Below are positions 29,686 to 38,948 of a DNA stretch of 64,000 nt, piece after piece. Below the pieces are notes generated by a model. It saw nothing but the letters and a program-made list of their open reading frames with translations, did not search any database and was not told where the DNA came from. The position numbers were made by a program, and so were the translations under genes. How positions within the stretch are numbered: position 1 is the stretch's first letter; each line of letters starts with the position of its first letter. Origin of the DNA: Venturia oleaginea (taxonomy: Eukaryota > Ascomycota > Dothideomycetes > Venturiales > Venturiaceae); the NCBI GenBank assembly GCA_013176395.1, contig JABMLP010000010.1:1116001-1180000 (forward strand). The letters run 5' to 3'.

Positions 29686-30743
29686 TCATCGGTATGCTGT
29701 GTGATTACCGCAGTGACCTGAGTCTTTGGACGTGTTGCTGGTCGGAATTCGCATATGTTCGGATGGTGCTTGGGCTTCTTACAGCGCCCGCATTTGCCCG
29801 CTTGTATAAGTGCCAAGAACTCTGTTTGGGATCGCCATTTCGCTCTAGGTCGTCGGTCCTTCTTCGCATCCTTTCCGAGTGTATCGACCCGAGCTATCAG
29901 TGCTGCGATCTGCGCTGAAAGGGCGTTGATGCCAGTCATTTCGACATCGCCTTCTGCGTCACGACTGACTGTTTGGGGTGATTGTGGCCTCCCTCGAGTC
30001 GTTGGCGTCTCCTTATCCGTACTTGGATAGCGGCGTTGGTGGGATAGAGCCTCTGTCTTCGTCGCGAAGTACTGTACATCTTTTACGTAAGTGTCGTAGT
30101 CGTCCCTGGACAATCGCACTGATTTCAAGGTCTGTTGGAGGGAGTAGTTGAGCGCGTTGTTCATGATAGTGATCTTTGAGGCTCTTTGCGGCGCTAGGGA
30201 TCCAGCTTGCGATGTCAGTTGTTCGAACTGCTGGCGGAAGTCTTCGAACGGTTGTCTGCTGCCTTGGCTAATCTTGTTCAGCTCGTCGAGAGCTTTAGCT
30301 TCCGCTTCATGATCTAAGAACTTGTCGTCCATATGCTTGATAAAGGACTCGGGTTCGTAGTTGTCATGTTGCTCTCCATTGCTTAGCCATTGGATGACGC
30401 GTTGTTGTTTCTCTGTCGGAAGCCCGTTGAAGATGTTCGCGCATATTCCTTGATTGCTTCCAAGCTTCCCATTTTCAACAGTGATTTTTGTCTTGATCTG
30501 CCATCTGAACAGCGTGTAGTTGTCTCTTTTCCCGTCCCATTTAGGCCATGCAATAGCTTTTGCACCGGTGTTCCCATCAACACTGACTGCGGTCAGAGCT
30601 GCCACCAATTGTTGTACGGTGTCAGGCGAATTTGCTCGAGCCATTGAGAGTTTGTCGATTCCTTGCGTAATGCTCGCGATTGGGTCGTCGTCGGTAGTAG
30701 GGGTGTAGGTTGTAGGAGTCGATAGGGTACTGTTGCTACGCAT
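29649..30743 (-). CDS. gag: Gag protein of the chromovirus, 364 aa
   Basis: Nucleocapsid/capsid precursor. ATG 30743 is the first ATG after the 5' LTR; a longer frame from 30752 starts with GTG. The N-terminal 60 residues are Thr/Ser-rich. A helical capsid-like region follows (DGKRDNYTLFRWQIKTKI onward). Near the C-terminus is a CCHC zinc knuckle spaced CX2CX4HX4C (CGRCKKPKHHPNIC) preceded by a basic stretch. It ends ASSESEN, and the sequence just before its TAG contains a run of four A residues where the −1 pol frame opens. Confidence 0.9.
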   Translation of the reverse strand: MRSNSTLSTPTTYTPTTDDDPIASITQGIDKLSMARANSPDTVQQLVAALTAVSVDGNTGAKAIAWPKWDGKRDNYTLFRWQIKTKITVENGKLGSNQGICANIFNGLPTEKQQRVIQWLSNGEQHDNYEPESFIKHMDDKFLDHEAEAKALDELNKISQGSRQPFEDFRQQFEQLTSQAGSLAPQRASKITIMNNALNYSLQQTLKSVRLSRDDYDTYVKDVQYFATKTEALSHQRRYPSTDKETPTTRGRPQSPQTVSRDAEGDVEMTGINALSAQIAALIARVDTLGKDAKKDRRPRAKWRSQTEFLALIQAGKCGRCKKPKHHPNICEFRPATRPKTQVTAVITQHTDDSLQEASSESEN

Positions 30744-30766
30744 CAAGTACACCTAGGTTTGTAAAG

Positions 30767-30777
30767 AACTGAATCTA
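30767..30777 (-). other. Primer-binding site of the chromovirus
   Basis: Eleven bases directly after the 5' LTR read TAGATTCAGTT on the element's sense strand. They do not begin with TGG, as a tRNA-primed element's site would. They are instead perfectly complementary to AACTGAATCTA inside the LTR (30831–30841 in window coordinates; same in the other LTR). This is the geometry of Tf1-type self-priming. Confidence 0.75.
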
Positions 30778-30953
30778 TATTACGGGACGGTAGCTGGAAA
30801 GACGCAGCATACTCGTAGCCAAAGATTGTTTAGATTCAGTTAAAGAGTGAAGGTATCTACAAACAGAGAACCTCAATGAGGTTCTTTCTCTATACTAGGC
30901 TCAATCAGGCTTAGGCTCTTAGCCTATACCAACCATGGGCCATGCCCATAACA
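30778..30953 (-). repeat. 5' LTR of the chromovirus (176 bp)
   Basis: Promoter-bearing LTR of the element, matching the 3' LTR over its full length by eye. The segment at 30831–30841 complements the priming site, so the transcript may begin near 30841. Confidence 0.95.
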
Positions 30954-30958
30954 GTAGC

Positions 30959-32043
30959 AACGCGTAGAAGAGTAGGATTTTTTGAATTAACTAACCTACT
31001 AAGTCTAAGATCTCTACCTCATGGCAAAGCCTAGCTAAAATATACAGATTAGTTGTGTGAGAGGCGTAGTCGATATGTTTTTCAATTAACTATCCTGATT
31101 GACGAGTATTACAAACTTGAAGAAAAGAGAGAAAGTGTTGAACAGTGGCATGCCAGTCCTTGATACCTCAGGCATGGTGCACGTGATAGATGCCAAGGAA
31201 TGCATTGACATGCATATATATGCATGCAGATGCTACGGTGTACGATAACCTCCTCAGTCAATACAGTCAAGTCACAGGGTGACACTCGTTCTGTTCATCG
31301 GCTCCTATCGTTAAGTTCGTGTTGAATCTACTTCCGAATAACTCTGTTTTGCTCGTTCAGCATAACAGAAAGACTAGAATACATGGTTCTATAATCAGTG
31401 GTGGTGGGGCTGTGGAATCTTCCAGAAGTTTCCAAAGGTTGAGGGCATAGCCTGTGACAAGTTGATTCCTTTCTTTTAATAATAGGAACTCTTCTCAAAA
31501 GGCTTAGCACAGCGTAAGCCTCCGAAGCTCTCTCTTCGGCCCATAGCTTTTCGTAAACTTTTGCCGTAAGTCCCTGTCCCAGACTCGATCGACAACTAAG
31601 CCTACATAGGTAGAAGCTAGGTATTTTACAAATCGTACCCCCTTAAATTTTTATACATTTTATAAGGAGATTCCTAATATCCCGACGGTATCTGTGACGG
31701 GTTAAGATCATGCCTGGATACCAGGGAAAACCACCCAAATATGCAATACAATCTAGCTAAAGAGAAAAAGATAGATACACGATTGCAAACTCCTCTTGAA
31801 GGAGATGCCAAGCCATTCACAAGCTTGCCCTAGAATTATTCCGAGGCTTGACAGCTAGGTCCTCAAGCGCTATTGAGAGATAGGCAAAGCCTAGATAAAG
31901 GCCCAAGGGTCTAGCCCGTAACAGTATCCCAACAAGGCCCAAAGGTCCACAATTCAAAGGTCAGGAAAGGCATAGATTAGAATTGAGGGCGTTGCTCACT
32001 CAGTAAGCCACTCAGTTACTCAAAAAGAAAATCTTCTTCTCTA
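30959..32043. other. Gene-free transposon-island sequence
   Basis: AT-rich, with no supported gene or intact repeat. It probably consists of decayed insertions. Confidence 0.4.
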
Positions 32044-32207
32044 CTGTGGTATCCAGGGGATTTAAATGTCAATTGGCCACATCCTTGTCAGCCCTGCCTC
32101 AAATCCGCTTTACTGTGTACTTTTTACAGCAAAAATACCCCTGTGAATCCTTACCGCAGTCAAAGCATAGAAGGCCCGATAGACATTTAAATCCCCTGAC
32201 ACCACTG
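32044..32207. mobile_element. MITE-like element, copy 1
   Basis: About 164 bp with inverted ends. The left end is CTGTGGTATCCAGGGGAT then TTAAATGTC; the right end is GACATTTAAATCCCCTG then ACACCACTG. The middle shares blocks such as CAGCAAAAATA and GGCCCGATAGACATTTAAA with the copy near 34229. No coding capacity. Confidence 0.7.
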
Positions 32208-32265
32208 TGACGGTACGGCACGTTACCATTAAATCACGTGCCGTAGCTCGTGCACTTTCTACTTA

Positions 32266-33392
32266 ACGTAATTCACTAGCGAACGGGCCGCACCACCGAG
32301 CGGGCCACCGAATCGATCATCTCATCTTTGCAAGCTTACACCACCACAACGCCTTTATTAATCAAGACTATCTATTATACAGAAGATTATCGATATTTAG
32401 GGCAATCGCTCGCAGCATGGTCAAAGCCCTTACATACAAAACAACTAGGTAAACCAAAGCAATTCCCTTGACTTGCACTACTTGATGACGAGGCTGTTGC
32501 AACAACTGTTTGCTGTATAGGAGCAACACTTGCCTGTATAGGCTGCTGTACAGTATTCTCCATCAGGCCTTGTGCCTCTGCAACTGTAAGTGTTATTTTC
32601 TTTGAGATCTGCTTTTTTTTGACTGCTCTCTTCCTCTTTTGCCTCTCATTCGCTGCTCTCAATTTCTCATTCTCATCTGCCAACAGTCGCTTCAATTGCT
32701 GTAACCCACTCCCGATCGCCTGGCTGTAATTGAGGTGGCTTGCCCCGTCGATCTGAGGTAGTAACGACGCGTGAGGTGCTTGCAATACCCATTGCAAAGC
32801 CAGTCTCATCGAAGTTATAGATATTCTCCTCTTGAATGCCGTAATTCTGAATTGTATTACTCACAAGCCGAAACCAGGCTCCGATAAGCTCTGGATCTTC
32901 GCATTGAGCACGCTGATAATCGTACTTGCGATTGAATCTCGATTGCAGGGTAGGCTGTCGCTTGATGAACCTGGCAGACCAGTTGATACCGATTGAGGCT
33001 GAGGGACCGACGCGTTGTTGAAGCAGTAATTTCGCCGCATTCTGTACTGCACAGACTCGAGCAGGATAGCCTCGATTATCCATTGAGATAATCCATTGAG
33101 TTAAGACTTCTTCCTCTGTGGGAGTAAGTTTGTGGCTGTTTGCGCGCGTTTCGACGCGTGCAACGCGTCCAGAGAGGCGATATTTGAGGGTACTGTATGG
33201 TACATTATAATCTAATGCAGCTTGGCAAATAGTTGTGATTTGGCCTTTTTGATAGGCTTGAAGAGCAAGAAGTAATCGGCCTTCTTGCTGGGCTTTAGAA
33301 GGCATGAGGTGGTGGTGTAGAGGCTTGCAAAGATGAAATGATCGATTCGGTAGCCCGCTCGGTGGTGTGGCCCGCTCGCTAGTGAATTACGT
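32266..33392 (-). mobile_element. Fot1/pogo-type element with internally deleted transposase, 1127 bp
   Basis: Terminal inverted repeats of about 70 bp: ACGTAATTCACTAGCG at the left and its inverse at the right, with GCTTGCAAAGATGA inside. TA dinucleotides flank both ends (32264–32265, 33393–33394), the target duplication of Tc1/mariner–pogo elements. The transposase inside is deleted, so this is a non-autonomous derivative. Confidence 0.92.
32387..33305 (-). pseudogene. Internally deleted pogo transposase
   Basis: The N-terminal half is intact from ATG 33305: a psq-like helix-turn-helix region, a CENP-B/Tc5-type second DNA-binding region (KLTPTEEEVLTQW…NWSARFI) and the first catalytic Asp in NFDETGF. 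It then runs, at about 32690, from the REWVTAI region into a C-terminal part that has lost the frame and most of the catalytic domain (second and third acidic residues absent). The C-terminal frame (to 32387) has a Lys/Arg-rich helix and a terminal CCHC knuckle (CFVCKGFDHAASDC). The join of the two frames overlaps at 32673–32809. Confidence 0.85.
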
Positions 33393-33425
33393 TAGTCGGA
33401 GTTTCCTTACGAAACTCTTACCACT

Positions 33426-33601
33426 TGTTATGGGCATGGCCCATGGTTGGTATAGGCTAAGAGCCTAAGCCTGATTGAGCCTAGTATAGAGACAGAACCT
33501 CATTGAGGTTCTTTGTTTGTAGATACCTTCACTCCTTAACTTCATTGAAACAATCTTTGGCTACGAGTATGCTGCGTCTTTCCAGCTACCGTCCCGTAAT
33601 A
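33426..33601 (+). repeat. Solo LTR related to the chromovirus, opposite orientation
   Basis: 176 bp with the same TGTTATGGGC and CCCGTAATA ends as the complete element's LTRs, but on the plus strand and with several differences. The clearest changes are at the priming-site complement, where AACTTCATTGAAAC replaces AACTGAATCTAAAC. The bases flanking it (CCACT and CATCT) are not an exact target duplication. Confidence 0.85.
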
Positions 33602-34228
33602 CATCTCCACCTTAGATCCTAAGTGTAATTCGGTGACATGTTCTGAAGTGCCTTGTGCCTTCGTATGGATATGCCGTCCCTTCACAACCACAGTACACGT
33701 TGATACACAAACCACAATATATAAAAAATCGAGTCTAGGCCAGATACTGCCTATGCCTAATCTAAACCAGGTACGCTCGAGCAGTTGATACCTCCCTTCG
33801 GCACTTTGTCTTGATTTCAGTTGACCGGGAAATCATAATATTCATGAGACTTCTTTGCTCGAATTTTGATCAAACCAAGAGAATGATACCATAGAACAGG
33901 AAGATTATCGCGAATAATCTAAGGATTGACATTCAGCGACGTGTTTGATCGACAGAATGTGCGTGCTTGGAGTTACTGTCCTCGTAATCGTGAAAAGCAC
34001 AATATCTTTCTACGGAGGAGGACAACTTTCTACGGAGGAGGATAATTGGACCTTTCCATCGCATTCCAGATCCATCCTCCTCGGAGTTGACTCCTTCCCT
34101 GACTTTCCGGGGGGAAGGGTCTGACAGCTCAGTACAAACCATCGGCCCAGCGTAAAATTTCAAGGAACTCTATGGAAATATAGGTAAATAATACTATGGT
34201 CAGATTTTTCCCATGGTACTGGTAACGG
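33602..34228. other. Gene-free stretch
   Basis: No gene supported. AT-rich decayed sequence between transposons. Confidence 0.35.
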
Positions 34229-34390
34229 CGGCGGGTTTAAATGTCAAGTAGCCTCAACCTTGTCAGCCTTGCCTCGCAACCGATTTACAGCAAAAATATC
34301 CCTGTGGATCCTTGCGACAGTTACAAAGATATTTGAATTCTAAAATTAAAAATTATAGGCCCGATAGACATTTAAAACCGCCTCTACCAT
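34229..34390. mobile_element. MITE-like element, copy 2
   Basis: Related to 32044–32207. The ends GGCGGGTTTAAATGTC (left) and GACATTTAAAACCGCC (right) are inverted. Shared internal blocks include CAGCAAAAATA and GGCCCGATAGACATTTAAA. Its left edge carries extra bases relative to copy 1, so its exact boundary is uncertain. Confidence 0.65.
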
Positions 34391-35078
34391 AGTAGAAGAG
34401 CTGTTGAGAAAGAATCTATCCCGAAATACCCTACTTTATACTCTATACTTGCAGACGTACAGATGGGCGGGGGAGGGGGGTATACGGGGCGAACGACCGT
34501 AAATGCCTCTTCCTCTTCCGATAACCACCGCCGGGACGAGTAGCCTTAGGGTTCAATTCCCAAAGGCTTTCCGTACAGTATCTCTTTCTGTTTGTCGGGA
34601 TAGGGATACTTACCTTAGGAAAGCTGAGGCAGTCTAGGGACGGCACCTTTCCGCAGGAAGGGAGACTGGGTATGCTCGAGTTCGCAATTTACGGGTGGTC
34701 ATAGGGGAGCATTTTCTTAGGTCTGGAATCACGGGAACCGATATTGTACAGCAGCCAGTCTCTAGCCCTTGAAATTAAAAACGGATTCATGCTGAGAAGA
34801 GCTGTTGAGAAGCTTTAGCCAAATTTTTTCTGTACTCTTCTGTTCCCAAATTCGCTGGCCGATTATGAAGTCAAACTCTTTGCCTCTTTCAATGTTCTGA
34901 CCAGATTTCTGCCAAGGTGTAGTACCCGATGCATTTCCACCTCTATGGGTTTCCTCTTGGTGGCAAGGCCTTCTCTCATGCGTATACTCTCGGGGGAGAG
35001 CTGGCCATGGCTTCCAAGCTCGAGGAAATAGACTTGATGCTGGGTGGTGGGGCCGATGCACAAGTTGAGCATTCAAAG
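34391..35078. other. Gene-free stretch
   Basis: No gene supported. A motif resembling a tRNA B-box near 34550 was examined and rejected. Confidence 0.35.
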
Positions 35079-35143
35079 GGGCTAAATGACTCAAAACCAA
35101 CATACATCGCCGAAATGACCTCGTACATACATTCTAAGGACTA
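35079..35143 (+). repeat. Inverted repeat partner of 43090–43152
   Basis: About 64 bp that match, in inverted orientation, 43090–43152. The core ACCAACATACATCGCCGA is exact. The adjacent Fot1 element inserted at the end of this copy. Confidence 0.75.
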
Positions 35144-37078
35144 ACGTGTTCCACCACCGAGCTGGTCAACCCACCGAGCTGGTCGACCCACCGAGCTGGT
35201 CAACCCACCGAGCTGGTCAACCCACCGAGCTGGTCAATCCACCGAGCTGGTCAGTTTCTGCCAAGACGACCAACTCCCTCATTAACACGATATGTCTCAA
35301 CAACAAAATGCGCAATTATCTAACAGAGAAGGCAGAATTCAGCTTGCCCTTTCTGCCTATAATATCCACCAATTCCGAAGCCTCCGGCGCGCTGCTGAAG
35401 CGTTTGATATACCTCCTTCAACATTGACTAGCCGATACAACGGAATCACGTATCGCCTAGATACTCGCAACGCCCAACACAAGCTCACTACGACTGAAGA
35501 GCAGACAATTGTCCAATACATCCTCGACCTCGATTCGCGAGGATTCGCGCCCCGGCTGTGTGAGGTGGCAGGTATGGCGGATAAACTACTAGGTGTACGC
35601 GGTAGAGAGCCAGTAGGGAAAAACTGGGCTGAGAGGTTTATAACGCGCTCAGATGAGCTCAAGATGGCCTTCAATCGAGCTAAGGACAGGCAGAGGATAC
35701 TACAGGAAGATCCAGAGATTATTGGCGCGTGGTTCAAGCTCGTTACAGACACTAAGGCAAAGTACGGCATCCACGACGAGGATACGCACAACTTTGACGA
35801 GATTGGCTTCCAGATGGGCGTTATTGGGTCAATGAAGGTCGTCACAGCTTCTGAAAGACGTACACGGCCTAATTTGATCCAGCCAGGCAATCGCGAGTGG
35901 GTTACAGTTATCCAGAGCATCTGCGCCGCTGGGTATGCGACCCCGCCATTCATTATCTACAAAGGACGCGTTCACATCTCTGCGTGGTATAAGGAGGCAG
36001 ATATACCACGGAATTGGAAGCTCTCGGTCTCTGAGAACGGCTGTACAAACAACGCGCTTGGTCTTGAGTGGTTGAAGCACTTTAACGCGTATACAAAGGC
36101 GCGGCAGGTGGGGGTATACAGGCTGCTTATTTTGGACGGCCATGAGAGCCATCTCAGCCAGGATTTCAAGGACTACTGCCTCGAAAACAAGATTGTAACC
36201 CTCTGCATGCCATCGCACTCGTCGCATATACTCCAGCCCCTTGACGTGGTCTGCTTCTCGCCGTTGAAGCGCAAGTACTCCCAACGCGTCCGGGACTTGG
36301 CACGCCGACGCGTGTACCATATCAACAAGGAAGGCTTTCTCCCTGCCTTCAAAGACGCGTTTTTCGACGTGTTTACGAAAGAGAACTGTCAAAAGGCTTT
36401 TGAGGCAGTAGGGCTAGTCCCTATCGACGCGCAGGTGGTGTTGGATCGCCTTGAAGTACGGCTACGAACCCCGCCAGAAACCCATCTCCCAGAAACGCCG
36501 TGGCAGTCCAAGACTCCAAGTAATACTTATGAATTTGGATCCCAATCCAAGCTGGTAAGCGAGTCCTTTACTCGGTCACCAGTTACTGCGCAGGCAGGCT
36601 TTTCCCAGCTTGTCAAGGGCGCTGAATTGATGCTACACCAAAACGCTCTGCTTGTTGCGCGTAACCGCGAGCTTGAAGAGCAATTAGCAGTAACAACGAA
36701 CCGAAAATGGCGCAAAAGGAAGTGGATCCAGCAAGGTGGTACTATTGAGTATGGGACTGCAGCAGCGCAGGTAGCTGCAGAGGCGTCTATAGCGCCTCAG
36801 GGATCAAAGAAGGCTCGTGGTAGTGGTGGTCAAGAAACAGCCCGACCAATTCAACGGCGCTGTAGGAACTGCAGGCGCAGCTGGGCATAATGCGCGAACT
36901 TGTAAAAAAGATATCAAGATATCTTCTGAATCAGATAGCAGCACGACGGACTTAGAATCTATTGTTGATAGCGATTAAATTGAAGAGTCGTAACATAAGT
37001 TGGTCGTGCCAAGCCTTTTTGACCCGCTCGATGGGTTGACCCGCTCGATGGGTTGACCCGCTCGATGGTGGAATACGT
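35144..37078 (+). mobile_element. Fot1/pogo-type element, nearly intact, 1935 bp
   Basis: ACGTGTTCCACC at the left and GGTGGAATACGT at the right form inverted ends, flanked by TA at 35142–35143 and 37079–37080. Just inside the ends are tandem 17-bp units: six at the left (CCACCGAGCTGGTCAAC type) and three of a variant at the right. The transposase gene fills most of the interior. Confidence 0.92.
35292..36890 (+). CDS. Fot1/pogo transposase, 532 aa
   Basis: DDE/D transposase that cuts and pastes the element. In order: a psq-like helix-turn-helix (about residues 15–50); a CENP-B/Tc5 DNA-binding domain (about 65–120, KLTTTEEQTIVQYILDLDSRGF…NWAERFI); and the catalytic domain with acidic residues in NFDEIGF (about 171), LILDGHESH (about 284) and LQPLDVVCFSPLK (about 322). 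A Lys/Arg-rich helix (RKWRKRKWIQ) follows. The C-terminus should end in a CCHC zinc knuckle as in the related copy at 43947–44309. Here an extra base near 36870 shifts the frame after CRNC and ends the chain at SWA, so the knuckle is lost. The catalytic part is otherwise intact. Confidence 0.93.
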   Translation: MSQQQNAQLSNREGRIQLALSAYNIHQFRSLRRAAEAFDIPPSTLTSRYNGITYRLDTRNAQHKLTTTEEQTIVQYILDLDSRGFAPRLCEVAGMADKLLGVRGREPVGKNWAERFITRSDELKMAFNRAKDRQRILQEDPEIIGAWFKLVTDTKAKYGIHDEDTHNFDEIGFQMGVIGSMKVVTASERRTRPNLIQPGNREWVTVIQSICAAGYATPPFIIYKGRVHISAWYKEADIPRNWKLSVSENGCTNNALGLEWLKHFNAYTKARQVGVYRLLILDGHESHLSQDFKDYCLENKIVTLCMPSHSSHILQPLDVVCFSPLKRKYSQRVRDLARRRVYHINKEGFLPAFKDAFFDVFTKENCQKAFEAVGLVPIDAQVVLDRLEVRLRTPPETHLPETPWQSKTPSNTYEFGSQSKLVSESFTRSPVTAQAGFSQLVKGAELMLHQNALLVARNRELEEQLAVTTNRKWRKRKWIQQGGTIEYGTAAAQVAAEASIAPQGSKKARGSGGQETARPIQRRCRNCRRSWA

Positions 37079-37094
37079 TACATTATATGGATTA

Positions 37095-37603
37095 ACGTGT
37101 TCCTCCACCGAGCTGGTCAACCCACCGAGCTGGTCGACCCACCGAGCTGGTCAACCCACCGAGCTGGTCAATCCACCGAGCTGGTCAGTTTCTTCCAAGA
37201 CGACCAACTCCCTCATTAACACGATATGTCTCAACAACAAAATGCGCAATTATCTAACAGAGAAGGCAGAATTCAGCTTTTCGTCACAACCCATTCACGT
37301 CGAAGAAGGTAGGATCAATAACACATTGTATTGACTATTTGGGAGAGGGCCTGCGATGGGAGAGTCTTCAGGGATTGCCTGACTCTCACAGAATCCTCCG
37401 CAAGCAGGCCTGTCCCTCTTATCTATATAAGGCTATGTACATCTTGAAAAGGGACGGTGGGCGGGCAAAAACCGAAGCGATCTCAGGCGAGTGAGAATGA
37501 GATGAAGAGAAAAGAGAGACGTGGTCTCTCTTTAAGTACCGTGCCGTGTGCGGTGTTCATTCCGTACGAAAAACCATCATGCCCTTTCTGCCTATAATAC
37601 CCA
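37095..37603 (+). mobile_element. 5' fragment of the same Fot1 family, split by an insert
   Basis: 37095–37279 repeats the left end, leader and first codons of the 35144 element with five 17-bp units instead of six; it is preceded by TA. The match breaks at 37280 and resumes at about 37580–37603 (GCCCTTTCTGCCTATAAT) as though about 300 bp had been inserted. The insert is bounded by TTTTCGT and ACGAAAA, which are inverse to each other. No right end of this copy was found. Confidence 0.8.
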
Positions 37604-37604
37604 C

Positions 37605-38395
37605 CCGATGGCATTACCAAACCCCCAACTCTCTCTGAAGCAGATAAAAAGCCTGGCCGAAAGAGGACAAAAAGGTTCCGCAAATATACAGTACTCTCTC
37701 GCATCAAGCAGGACTCTAAAAGAGTCAATCCTCGCGGCCGGAAACTAGCTAAATCTGCTATATCTACCAGTGCGACCGTCAACGCTAAATCTAAGGGCAA
37801 GGGCAAGGCTAAGGGCAAGAGCATACAGCAAGACGACGACGAATCAGACAAATCCGACAATACTGAGAGCGAGGATATATCTGGAAGTGATGATGTTTCT
37901 CATGCGGGTGGCAAGATTGACGAGGAGATCCAGTTTCTTTCTAATTCATCACTCTCCGCTACTAATGATGAGTGGGATGATATTCAGGCTGGTAGACATC
38001 GTCGCAAGAAGATGCGCCTCAAGCACAAGGTCCAGAATAAGAAACTTGAGGATGAAGGATTTGAGCGTGCAAAGAGGGTTGGCTACTGCGAGACGAGAGA
38101 GGAATATGACGAGATGCGGAGGATTGAAAAGGCCGAGAACCTGGAGGCTTTTCAAGCTGAACAAGCTGCGCAGAAGGCGGACAAACGGAAGACCTCAAAG
38201 ATTTCGATGTCTACTGTTACCAGCACTACTAATACGGCTTCGAAAACGACTATCAAAACTACTACCAAGTTGGCTCCTAAAACCACGGCCAAAGGCGTAG
38301 CTAAGCCGCCCAAGAACAGTCGCCAACAGCCAATCCCAATCTCTGAGGATGAGTCTTCTTCCTGTGGCCAAAGTGATGATAATAATACCGAGTAA
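37605..38395 (+). pseudogene. Orphan charged ORF, transposon remnant
   Basis: Function not recognised. An open frame without a good ATG at its start, basic at first (KRTKRF…KRVNPRGRK), then Lys/Gly-rich, very acidic, and Lys/Glu-rich helical (RKKMRLKHK). It ends at TAA 38393–38395. The same frame continues past that TAA for about 100 nt with Ala/Lys/Leu-rich sequence, so the stop may be a mutation. It begins where the Fot1 fragment ends. The composition suggests the C-terminal tail of a transposon protein, but no family can be named. Confidence 0.4.
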
Positions 38396-38948
38396 CCTCA
38401 GCCTACTACGGCGGCGAAATTATTAAAAGCGCAACCTCCCGCGGCGGCAAAGTTACTCGAAGCTATTTGTTACGGGGAACTCGTTTCTCAACACAGTTGA
38501 TTATGTCAAGACCTTCTTGACACCTGTGTTCTCTTGTTCTGGTCCGCGGGTTTGGGGTAAGGGCAATATCAGTCTGGAACTACTTACCTTAAGTACCTTC
38601 CCTTGCTCAGGTTCTTTGGAGGCTCACTAGATCCTAGCCGTCCGATGTATCTCCCAATTCAATTGTCGTCTAACCGATTTGATCCTCAGATCAATCCTGA
38701 ACGCTTGTCGGTTAGTATGAAGGTTGGGGGGTGGGCTTGCTTCGTGTGCATATGACTTGTGCTTGATTGTATCTAAGTAAAAGGTCGTTACTGTAGTAGG
38801 TTGAAGAAGCTCCTATGTGAGAAACATAACATGAGATAACCACGAAGAGAAAGGAAAGTCCGTCCAACGTCCTCCCTATATACCCTTCTGGTTCTGGGTG
38901 CCAAGGTGTATTCCCACACCTCTTGGCTCTTCCCACACTTCCCACACT
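38396..38948. other. Spacer before the palindrome
   Basis: No gene supported. The last 60 bp contain CCCACAC-type motifs directly before the GATT run that opens the palindrome. Confidence 0.4.

Larger units (their letters stand above)
25376..30953 (-). mobile_element. Complete Ty3/Gypsy chromovirus, 5578 bp
   Basis: A full-length LTR retrotransposon. Flanking 5-bp target duplications GTAGC lie at 25371–25375 and 30954–30958. LTRs of 176 bp at both ends appear identical by eye, so insertion is recent. On the minus strand the order is 5' LTR, a priming site directly adjacent, gag, pol (protease, RT, RNase H, integrase, chromodomain), a purine tract, and the 3' LTR. Gag and pol are both open with no stop codon. 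The C-terminal chromodomain marks it as a chromovirus, a group that in fungi often inserts into or near heterochromatin. The priming site is unusual (see findings). Confidence 0.95.

Noticed and set aside
34500..34620. tRNA-like B-box (GGTTCAATTCC)
   Set aside because: The surrounding sequence does not form the acceptor, D and anticodon stems and no A-box was found at a proper distance.
35357..36392. Minus-strand open frames within the Fot1 transposase
   Set aside because: They lie wholly inside the transposase gene on the other strand and have no recognisable protein character.
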